Position numbers and translations under genes: made by a program. Shown piece after piece: positions 13,896-30,185 of a DNA stretch of 64,000 nucleotides. The stretch covers positions 9,220,292 through 9,284,291 of the forward strand of contig CM040765.1 in assembly GCA_022829145.1 (NCBI GenBank), written 5' to 3'. The notes under the pieces are model-generated. The model did not search any database. It worked only from the letters and a program-made list of their open reading frames with translations, and had not been told where the DNA came from. This DNA is from Albula goreensis (Eukaryota > Chordata > Actinopteri > Albuliformes > Albulidae). Within the stretch, counting starts at the first letter, position 1. Every line of letters starts with the position of its first letter.

Positions 13896-14944
13896 TAGTT
13901 GGTGTCTTTTTTGTCTCTGTACTTGGAGAGGAGACCCACGGGTTTCTCTATGATAATAAATATATGTTTCGTCACCAAAACAAAGACTTACACTCACAGT
14001 AATCAACTCTAGCCACTTGTATTTTAAAACATTACAGAATTTTCAACACAATTCCCCTATCATAACATATCATTCATAAATTACACTCACAGATGTATGT
14101 GGTCCGATTCCGTGCCTTCAAGTTGGTTGCCTCACTTTGGATCAGCAAAAATTCAGGCACTTTACTTTTGAAAGGCATGAACATGGCATCAGAAGTTGCA
14201 AACATACCCTTTCTTCACTGATTTTCATAAAGTGCAGCTTTGACAGGCCAAAAGTTGGATTAAAAGATGTTTTTGCAAATTTCAAGCTCATTATTAAACA
14301 ATTAATGAAAACTAGCAAACACACAAAGAACATCCTGTAAATAGCTCATGGCAATTGATAGATTTAAGTGGGAAATAAAATTTGATACATTTAAAACATA
14401 ACATGTCCAGATATTTTTCCAAGATTGTCAGGGCTCATTAGTAAAGAAAGATGTTCAGGAAACATTGAAAACATCCTACAATGTAAAAACGTACATCCTG
14501 CACCCTGTAAAAAAAAAAAAAAATCAACTCTGTAAAGCCACTTGTGCTTTTGCCATGGATAACTTTCTTCAATCATGGGGAAGTGGGGCACTGTGATTAA
14601 CATAACTGGTGTTGCTACACCTACAACATTTCTGTCTACAATCACTAGCTTTACAGTTGTAAATGCATGGTGATTCTTATAGCTTAGCGAATAATTAATA
14701 GTGTTCATTTTAATTTATGCAAGCACTTTGCACATGTTTATTTTATCCCCATATCCCCTATTCATATAAACATAGTTTATTGCGAACAAATTGCAACAAT
14801 CGACAGTTAGCAGCTCGCACTTTCGTCGACTTAATGAAATTGCACAGTTTGTGCTGTCGACATGTATAACAAGTGTAATACACTTTTTAAAATTTTTTAT
14901 AAGATACCCAACCACCCACCTACCTTGCTTGACTGAGTGACGGG

Positions 14945-14975
14945 CTTCCGCCTAGCTGCATAATGCGCATGCGCA
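14945..14975. promoter_or_regulatory. dld promoter: ETS-type site and NRF1 palindrome
   Basis: TGCGCATGCGCA at 14964-14975 is a perfect palindrome fitting the NRF1 consensus YGCGCAYGCGCR. It lies about 100 bases upstream of the dld start codon. CTTCCG at 14945-14950 is a reverse ETS/GABPA core. No TATA box is seen. NRF1 and GABPA are the usual activators of nuclear genes for mitochondrial proteins, which fits the gene downstream. Binding is inferred. Confidence 0.75.
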
Positions 14976-15072
14976 TACGCGGAGTCCTTGGATGCACCCT
15001 CTCTGTATGTTGATAGTAAGGTTAATACAGCAGGCTGTCAAAAAGGGACGTTGGTAGTCACAAACAGGCAAG

Positions 15073-21027
<5,955 letters not shown>

Positions 21028-21284
21028 AGCACAGTAACCCTACACGATATGCCAACATCCCAGTTCCTCAATTCTGGAACCCACCTTTTTGGGGTACAGA
21101 CCCCCCTGGATGGACTGGGGCGGGATGTACTCTGATTAGTCCTGTTACATTTTACTGCTGTTACTAAGTTATTACAGTGTTCTTAATGTGCTGAGGATGA
21201 GTGAAGTGGGCTAACCTTAAAGCTGGGATCCAGGTCTGACACAGACAGTTCATTTATGTAACTGTATTGAGAAATACCTTCTTT

Positions 21285-21320
21285 GACCAGAAGGTTTGCA
21301 GGTTCCAAACCATGTTTTGG
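21285..21320 (+). repeat. SINE B-box fragment downstream of dld
   Basis: ACCAGAAGGTTTGCAGGTTCC followed by AAACC resembles the B-box side of the SINE at 16405-16570. It lies in the dld 3' untranslated region and is very short. Confidence 0.3.
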
Positions 21321-21454
21321 GATTTATAGGGGTTGTTATACACTTTCTTTCTGTAAGTATCCAATCATACAAAATCATATGTAAAATCTATGTCTGAGTA
21401 TTTTCAATTAAAAAATAGCACTTATTTCCTTTTGTCATTTAAATGATTTTTGTA

Positions 21455-21460
21455 AATAAA
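21455..21460 (+). terminator. dld polyadenylation signal
   Basis: AATAAA lies about 430 bases after the dld stop codon, in AT-rich sequence, followed by GT-rich sequence (CAGTTTGTGAGTGTG). It is the best poly(A) signal between dld and the next gene. Confidence 0.6.
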
Positions 21461-23479
21461 CAGTTTGTGAGTGTGCATGTACACATTTACACAGAGCTTC
21501 ACAGTTTAACAAACTCTGACCCTAAGCTTTCATTAATCATTTTTACTGAAATATACAGCTTGGTAAAACAAGATTATACATATTGCAGAAACATCATATT
21601 TTGAAGTTGGTGATTGCATATGAAGGAGCCAGGGAAAATACCTTCATGTAATAACTAGCCTGAACCTGTGCTTGACAGTTACATAGCAGTTTCAATGGCA
21701 CAGGATTACCAGCTCAGAACTTTTTTATTCAGCTGAATGTGATGTAGACCTACCTTTATGCACTTCATATAAAACCTCAGCACATTCAGGCTGCCTGTGC
21801 TGAGAGAATCTCTAAAGAATCAAGTTGTGTGGTGTGTTGATATACAGTCCATGGTCATACATACCAAAGGACTGAGTTAAGAGGCAGGCCATGGTAACCC
21901 ATGGTAACCCTGGCAGCGCGACATCCTCGCTGCAGACACTACAGAGGTTTAATACAGAGACATACAAATCACATATGGTATATGGTACTGATTAAAACTG
22001 GGAACAATTTTACAAAAACACTTCCCAGTCTATGTGCAAAAACAGTTCAAAGTCAATATAAATACTTGTGCAAGTAAGATTCCAGAGAAGACCAATGTCA
22101 GGGTTCTCCCCTAACTTTTGCCTCAGTTAGCATGTATGTAACCTGTAAACCTACTATTGCAGATGATAATGACTCCAAAGTGGACTGAGTGACCGCCTAT
22201 CAGACCCTGAACGTGTGTACACTACTCCGTCTTAACAGATAATGTGTGACTACTTCACCAACCCTACCTTCATTTTCTCAGAGGATGTGGCCTTTAGAGT
22301 GCCCTAAGGCTTATCTCTTAGGTAGTTTTCAGAACAAAAGGTGCCCAAGACTCAGGACAAGCAGGCGGCTTGAACAGTTTTGAGTGCCTCTGTTTACAGA
22401 AAGAAAGCATTCTGGTCCCTGACAAAGAAAATATGTCTCTCTCGTAAGTCGTACAGTAATATTTTCTTTTGTGAGTGCAAAACTAAGCACATAAGTGCAA
22501 GGCAAATACGAAGTGCACAAAGGTACTATAACACTGCTAAGACACAGTTAACCAAAAAGGACCAGCTCTTGAGTCCACTGAGAGGACAAGACTCAACAAG
22601 GTTCAGCAGCTTTATCATTTTAAAGGAGCACCAAATAGGGCTAGCAAGAAAATGACCTTTCAGACTGTTTTTACCTACCAAGGACAGAAAAGATGCTTCT
22701 CTGAAAATATAGCACCTCCTGTTACAGTGCAGGCTGTAAGTCTGTCACACTGATCTTTGGTGGCGTTTGCAATTGTTGAGGTCATCAGTGTGTTCTTGCT
22801 TCCTAACAATGAACCAAATGGTTGATTTCGACACCTGATATTTTGTCTATGTCTCTGCTTTACTCTGAATTTCAGTCTCGACATGGCGAGCTATACTGGC
22901 ACTGACTCCTCTTTGATGAAATGTCACACTTGGAATCAACTCTAGACCTTTTGCTGAAGTATTTGTGAATGACACAATATTACAAAAAACCCACCTGCCC
23001 AAGAAATATTTGAGCAGCCAGCTGGTCAATTACATTTGGCTAACTGCCTAAAAATGGGACGGAGGTTGTGTATAAAATGGCTACTATTTCTACACTGTCA
23101 ACACTTAAACCTCATCGTCATTTCATTTCAAATTCAACATGATTAACAACACAGCCAACAATACAAACTGTCACTGTTCAAATACTACTGTATTACTGTG
23201 CTGTAATTTACACTGTAACATGTATTGCAGTGTTTTGAGCTTTTTTACTGAAGCAAGCCCTGAAAACAGTACTCTTTCTTGGGCCTGTTGTATCCCCCTT
23301 TTGCCTTTTTATGAACGGACTCCTAGCCATCATGTGACTGAGTGTGTTTCAGTATTAGTGACTATTATCCTTGTCTATCGCTTATACTTATCAGGTGATT
23401 GATTAAATGACTACTCGGTGCTACATTTTCTGTAGCTTAGAGGCCACTGTGGATGTTGGCACAAATATCACAGTCATTA
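21461..23479. other. Intergenic region between dld and the ACOT/BAAT array
   Basis: No exon or domain was recognised. The two flanking genes converge here: dld from the left, ACOT/BAAT copy A from the right. Composition is AT-rich with short open frames only. Confidence 0.6.
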
Positions 23480-23968
23480 GCCTCTTTTCCACTGCAGGGC
23501 TGAACGGTTACCATGCCCATATCGCGCCGTTCCATGCTGACCCAGACTTGTAGGGTTACCGTTTCTTTTTCCACCTGTGGTGGTGCTAAAAATCATGACT
23601 AGGAAGTACCTAAGAAAAACTACAGTGACGACAGCAAATGACACAGTGCGCCAGCGACGGCGTGCTTTGTATTTAAAAAATTGCTGGCAGTTGAACGACA
23701 ATATGGAGGGTTTTGAGTCATTTGTAGGACCGTTTTTCATTTTAGCTGTTTTGTGTGCAGACACCGTCCCACGCATTCCTATTTTTCGTTATTTTTTTCC
23801 AAAATACCTGTACTGATTGTATGCAAAGGAAGAGGATGTAAGAGCCTGGATGGGGCATTCTGGGCACAGTTTGTAAGCATTCTGTTCCAGATCATGTTCA
23901 GTGGAAATGCCATTGGAACAGTTACTCTCTGTGCTCAGAACCATTTGGCCCTGCAGTGGAAAAGAGGC
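23480..23968. mobile_element. Non-autonomous DNA transposon with perfect 21-bp TIRs
   Basis: The first 21 bases (23480-23500, beginning GCCTCTTTTCCACTGCAG) are the exact reverse complement of the last 21 (23948-23968). The element is 489 bp and has no transposase frame. It is flanked by TA on both sides, consistent with a TA target duplication, though only two bases can be matched. It sits just past the last exon of ACOT/BAAT copy A. The superfamily is not assigned. Confidence 0.85.
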
Positions 23969-24023
23969 TACTGTATGCAATGCAGTCACATGACTGTGCT
24001 TACTGGTCTAAAGAAAAGTGACA

Positions 24024-25437
24024 TCACAGTTTGGACAGTATGGCTGTGCTGTGGCCTTGATAAAGATGGTGCTGTAGAAAATCTAGAATCTTCTTCCATG
24101 AGTCCTCTTGTGCATCTGAGTGTGGCTTTGGCTGGCCTCCCCAAAGCAGTACCACTAAGGGGGATAAAAAAAACAATGAAATGTATGAGTAATGGGATTT
24201 TGGTGACTCTGCTATTTTTCTTTGAGCAATGCAAAAGCAGTTAAAGAATTGTCTTTTGGGCGATGAGAGGGGCCGATGTAGGCTATGCTATTGCTAATGA
24301 CACAATGCCCCGCAAGACTGTTAGCCACAGTTGCAGATGATATCGTTACGATTCAATCTAAGACACCCCTACTCAAAACACAAGCCACTCAGGAGGTCTC
24401 TGTTAGTCAGTGTGATCTTGCTGAGAGTACCTTTCTCCCGAGTGTGCTGCACAATGAAGTTACTGGCACGGAAGTGCGGCGAGTACGGTGGCTCAATCAG
24501 GTGACCTGTCTCAGGGTACGCGAGCGTGGTGAGCAGGTGACTGTTCCCAGCCTCTTTCATCATCTTCTCAATCTGGAAGATGATGCATGTCATACGATTA
24601 TTATGCAAGTGTGTTACTCACTGTCGCTCAGTGATGTCACAGGAACCAGGTGTGTGGTACTCACGTCTTCAGCAGACTCCGCCACGGCCCAGTTCTGATC
24701 GTCCAGTCCAACGATGAACAGCACCGGACACTTTATTTTCCCAACCTGTTAACACCATTCACCTCCATGTGAGGTTACTTACTGTCCAAATATGGTAATG
24801 TCACATGTTTGCCCTGTCCTGAGTATCCACTCTCCATCATCCACAATACAATCCATGTCACTGATGTCATCAGTGTGACCTTAAGTCGTTTCAGAAAACA
24901 GACTCGTGCTTTTCTTTTGTAAAGACAAAATGCATTTTTCAACTTCCTTGCCACTCTTCATTTCATATTGATTTTTATCCCATCACATTGCCTGATTTTA
25001 GTCACTTTTATTACCATGTAACTTATCGTGTAACTTATTACTCCAATCATTCTGTAAGCTTCAGCCCTGCGAGGTGAGGCAGGATGAACACACACTGGCC
25101 AGCCCAGCTGTGCTTCAGGGCTGGGATCACACATCCCTCCACTACTCATAAACAATGCAAGTAACTCATCAACAGCAACTATAAACTTACATGTATTTTC
25201 CTGCTAATGTCATCTGGAATTGGCAATATAAGGTCCCTCCAGATTAAATGATTGTTCTCATCGACGCGTATCTTGTGGGCTTGCCTGGAAATAAATCAAT
25301 GATCAATTAAGTTTTCGAGGCTTCAATAGTTTCAAGGCTAATACAGCACTACTACAGAAAATATCAGATAATACTTTCAAATTCCACAACGCCTAAATAT
25401 CCCTCCCCCTGCAAAACACAAACCCGCATACGCACTG

Positions 25438-25469
<32 letters not shown>

Positions 25470-28400
25470 TCACTGCTGTGTGCACCACACCTGGGTCAAA
25501 CAACCCTGTACCTCTTTAGAGTCAAATCTGTTAACAGTCCTTCATATCCATGAATTTTCAATGGACCATTATGTTACACTCAAAGAATTTTGCTTGGAAT
25601 ATTGGCAAAAATATATGTTTCTTTTACAAGAGCTGGTAATAGCAGGACCTTGTCTGAATGGTTAGAGAAGTTAAAATAACTCTACTTTGACACAAACGGT
25701 GGAGCTCTTACTTGTCAAACTCTTTAAAAACGGAGTGAAGGGGCATGTTGGTAGACTGGGCGTGGCTTCCACTGATACACACACAACACTTTGGCTGGAG
25801 GAGTACAGACAGATAATTAACCAACAGTGGCTATCATTTACACATCACTTCACTGCACCTCTCAATGACTTAAGAGTGATTTTGATCTTTATGTGAATCT
25901 GTGTTGGAGCTGTGTAAATACATGCATTCTAACATGTATCAAAACATATTTCAATTTGGTAGAGAATGAGATTAGCAAACTAGTAATATAAATTAATATA
26001 TGAATCAATATAAATTGCAACCCCCTCCACCTTTACCCACATAATCCAGTTTAAAGAAATCATACAGTTCATATTTTTAGACACCGATTCTCAAAATAGC
26101 CCCTGTAGTACCAGCCAAAATTTAAATCATGGTCAATTTGTCAAGAAGGCTTCTTGACACAAAGTAGGTCTGTAAACTGTACAAACCACTAAAACCCATA
26201 GAACACTCTCAGATAACATTTCAGTGCAACAGGAGAGATAAACTGAGCTGATAAGATGAATTGTTCAGCACAGACTCACATGTGCGACTTTGGAGTGTGC
26301 TGCCAAGGAAAGGGACACTGCGGTGCCAAATGACAGGCCAAACACTGCTACTCGGTCAGTGGCCACCAGGGGGTGCTCCTGCACAATTCTGAAGGCAGTC
26401 TACGTTAGTGTAAAGAAGAAAAAAAAACAACAGTCTTAAACAGTGTAAACAACACAGCAAACATTTTTTCTCCATTCTCTGTGAAAGTATGTCTCACACT
26501 GAATTCGGCTACCAAAGTATAGTTGCATTAATAAATCAAGGTATTGTTTAGAACATGTTACCCATCCTTTATACAATGTTATGCAAATACATCCACCCAC
26601 AAACGCTAATGTAACTACAGCACACGTGAGAAGTGTTTAACCTCTGCCCTAGTGAGTGTGGGTGAAAGGTAATGGCACGGACTCTGTTACAGGCCTGTGT
26701 ACATTCCACAGATCCGCACATCCGGTGAAGCGTAAAAGATCATGTTTTGATTCAGCAGAAAGAACAATACGGTGACATTTACCTCAAAATAAGTAGCCTC
26801 AATGGCATGGGTTCTGAATTCATCATGAGATAGGTATTCAAGCGCCATGGAGACAAAGCCATGTGATGCCAGGAGGGCGGAACGATACTCCACCAGGCCC
26901 CCACCCCCACCCCACATGTCCAGAATACCAGGAAAGGGTCCAGGACCTATGATGAAACGACACCTTTACCTGTCTAACACACACACAATGGAACTAATCT
27001 TTTATTATGATATTTAAACAGGACATATTTGAGATGTCAAATCTATGGGTAATAATATATTACCTGTTATATCTGAACTATCACACAGAGGTTAATATTG
27101 TAACAGTAATGGTGGATGACATTGCCAAACCAAAACATGGTGGACGACAAATCACCCATCCCAAAAGTTACACTGCTTACAAAATAGTATTAGAAAAGTA
27201 GGTTACACTGCCATATGGGTGCAAAGTACATCATTTCAATGCCAGAAATTCAGCTAGCCACAAAAGGGAGGATCACTCTTTTAAGTACAAAGGCAACAAT
27301 GTTGAACTCTTGACATCTTCACCTATCTAACTCAAAGGTTAAGGGAAAATCACCCACATTTGGACATTACCTGCTCGGCTTATGACTCACCTGTTCTGAT
27401 AAGGTATTAGGCATCACCCTCACAGTAACTAACCTGTCTAATTTTCACAAGGAATTGAGCTTGCCTGACTCACTTGCTAAGGTGAAACTTGCACGTTTTG
27501 AGACATATGTTTTGGAAGGTGAAGTACCTGGAGGTATGAAGAGGGTCCCTCTGATGCCGCTCTCACTGATGTCCACCCTGCGAACGCCAGGCGCCATGTA
27601 CCAACGCTCTGTGATGGCACACGCCAAAGCCGCCGCCTCCCTGAAACCCTGGCTAATGTGTCCTCTGTACACAGAGATTTGCACCACCATCGGAGTGCAG
27701 ACATCCATCTTCCGTAACCTGAAAGAGGCAGAGCGTTTGAGGTGACCTGGAAGCCAGGGAACAGCACATTTTGAATGGGTGTGTGTGTGTGATTGGATGA
27801 CACAAACATTTGTGGAAACATCTATTAATCGCTATTGATTGCCAACATTTTTTAAATTCTTTTCTGGATGCAATACATTAATACAGTGTAGCTCAGCATC
27901 ACACACAGATAATGAAGGACTGAAAAAAAAAATCAAGCCTTAATGTTATGCACAGGTAACGCTGACACACGGCTGCAGGTGCCACTGGGAGAAGGTTCAG
28001 GAAGGGAAAAGCAAGAGAACCTGGAGGTCAAGTCCAAAGTGCAAACACTTCTCTGACTCCCAGCTACAACATATGATGTTGGATGACACAGTAACTTTAA
28101 AAGATTGAGGACAACACAGACCTGAGCCCTGTTCTGTGTTACAGGTGAGGGTGTTTACCTGAGCCCTGTTCTGTGTTACAGGTGAGGGTGTTTACCTGAG
28201 CCCTGTTCTGCTGAGCCCTGTTCCAGGCACTGGTTCTCTTACATGAGCCCTGTTCCACAGTGAGGGTCCCATGGGCTCTGCCCTGTTCCCTGAGGGTGTT
28301 TACCTGAGCCCTCTGTGTTACAGGTGAGGGTGTTTACCAGCCCTGTTCTCTGTTACATGAGCCCTGTTCTGCTTCCAGGCACTGGCAACAGCAGTCCCAT

Positions 28401-29134
28401 GGGCTCTGTGCCCTGATATGAGCCTCCCACACTCACATCCTCTGCAACTGCAAACACAGTTCAAGCTGAGTTAACCATCACTGCTACTGCAGGTGTTCTC
28501 CTGGCTGATTCACTGAGGCATTTCACTGCGGGCTCGCATTACTGTGTGACATAACACAGCAGCTGTTAAGATTAGTTACATTGTCACTCTTATGCCAGGA
28601 CCAGTTACATTGTCACAATCAGCTACCCTCCTTGTTAAACATGCTTCCACTACATCTCGTTCCATACACAGCCCATGACAGAAAAAAAAACTATTTAAGC
28701 ACTGAATTGTGCTTGCTGAATACACATTTTAACACAGTTTTAGGTATCATAAATTGCCATTACTATATAATTATACTACAAACTGTTAATATACTATACA
28801 ATTGTATTACTATATAAGCAAACTCTATGATACAGTTATACCATCTAGTGCCATTACAAGTGAACAGAACACAAGAGGAAAAAAAAAAAGTTTCATGTGT
28901 TATAAAAAAAAATATTTAATTTGGCAGCTCCAAACCTGAAACTGTTCCTTTCGTGTCGCTTACATAGTGCCCAAAAGCCTCCCAGAAATCGTTGTCCTCA
29001 GACTGATGCAGAGAATGCAGAGTAACCTTTAGCCCCGGAGGTAAATTCTTCACCACAACCTGAAACTTTTCATCAACCAGTCCCCTACAGGGCCTGACTG
29101 TGAGCATTGGACAAGGAATGGTGCCAGACATCAT
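24024..29134 (-). CDS. ACOT/BAAT-family acyl-CoA thioesterase, copy A (peroxisomal)
   Basis: Type-I acyl-CoA thioesterase / bile-acid-CoA N-acyltransferase family; hydrolyses or transfers CoA-activated acyl or bile-acyl groups. Ten coding exons (5' to 3'): 29134-28936, 28441-28357, 27718-27528, 26946-26783, 26399-26280, 25794-25712, 25284-25191, 24745-24665, 24572-24431, 24154-24024; 1290 nt, 429 aa, no stop. The N-terminal beta domain fills exons 1-3. The alpha/beta-hydrolase domain follows with nucleophile elbow GLSFG (Ser236), Asp327/328 in LDDQNW, and His363 in GHLIEPP. The serine favours thioesterase over BAAT-type (Cys) chemistry. The last residues, ILSKL, are a canonical PTS1, so I infer a peroxisomal enzyme. 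Exon 2 lacks nine bases that encode Trp-Ser-Met-Lys in copies B and C. The start is ATGATG just after an acceptor; a 5' untranslated exon ends at 30112. Confidence 0.9.
25441..25468. repeat. (CA)n microsatellite in copy A intron 6
   Basis: About 14 CA units within the intron between exons 6 and 7 of ACOT/BAAT copy A. Confidence 0.9.
28121..28372 (-). repeat. Scrambled 37-bp splice-site repeat, copy A
   Basis: Two intact 37-bp units (28126-28162 and 28163-28199) are followed by rearranged pieces of the unit mixed with duplicated bits of exon 2. The same unit forms clean arrays in copies B and C. Here the exon 2 donor has become CTCAT|GTAACA instead of CTCAG|GTAAAC, so a donor remains but is weaker. 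Confidence 0.85.
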
Positions 29135-30111
29135 TCTGCAGTCCTGCAAAGAACAAAGTCAGAGATCGTTTTGTGCTGGTTTAAGGGTTTATATGCTATA
29201 GCTACAATGAAAATGCAAGGACACGCAACAATCAACCAGGAAAAAGAGATAAACAATGCGTTCTAACCTTGGAAAACAGACGTCAGATGGAGTGATGCAA
29301 GCATAGTACAGAGTAGAGATCCTTTCACTATTATCAAATTACTGCTATCATTTAAAAACAGTGGTAAGACCACATATGAGCTAATAACTGTGGCATTTAT
29401 GGGAAAAAAATATATAGCATATCTTGGGAAGGTGCAAAATGCATTAAAATTACTATAACCAAACATTTCAAACAGTTAATCCTGCAATTAACTGCACATT
29501 GTTGCCATCCATTTGTTAGATATTTTAAAGAATATCGATTTGTGCTAAGCTAAAACAAACTTTTTTTTTCTTGCGTAGGTCTGGGTCAAATGTAGCCATA
29601 ACACTCTGCCGCAGACTGAAAATAAAGACAAGCATGAGGACAAGTCCAATTTTATCTTTGTTTTTTCTTGGTTAATGTTCTGGAGAAAACTCTCGCTGTG
29701 CAATCTGGTGTGCCTGCTTATGCCTTTCCTCTCTTGGTGAACTTAAAGAACTTAAAAGAAAAGTGCACTGCGTAGATAACGCTATGTGCGTACATGGTAA
29801 CGACATGTTTAACTAAGCTAGACCGATGAAGGACATTTAGAAGCCTGGCTTATTAATGCTAACTGGTTATGTAGCCAACTACTCGCCAGCTAGTTAGTGT
29901 ACAAATTCTCAAGTGCAATCGAGAAACCCGTTGCGCTCCATTCACAAATTTTAAGAATCCTGAAATACACATTATGCGTCCAGTCTTATGGTGGTACATT
30001 CATATACACAGTAGAATTTACAGCTGAAAACACCAATGACTAAAATATGTCCAGCAAGCTCTGCTAAAATTGCTGCTTTTTAAATGAATACGATCTCATT
30101 AAGCTGCTTAC

Positions 30112-30185
30112 CTTCCTGTCCACAGTTCACAGCATAGTTTATGTTCAAGCTCATGAGCGAACTATGACCAGAAAGACCACGTGAC
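30112..30185 (-). promoter_or_regulatory. 5' untranslated exon and E-box of copy A
   Basis: On the minus strand GGACAGGAAG|GTAAGC gives a good splice donor at 30112, upstream of the coding exon whose acceptor sits just before ATGATG. A CACGTG E-box (30178-30183) lies about 70 bases upstream of that donor. No TATA box is visible. The transcription start is not defined. Confidence 0.5.

Noticed and set aside
23986-24234. 82-codon minus-strand ORF over the last exon of copy A
   Set aside because: It is in the wrong frame; splicing at 24154 gives the conserved LLWGG...FLQHHL...SKL end instead.
24024-29134. Copy A as a pseudogene lacking its last exon
   Set aside because: The last exon was found after closer reading, behind the acceptor CCCCCTTAG at 24155, and all ten exons close to 1290 nt with no stop.
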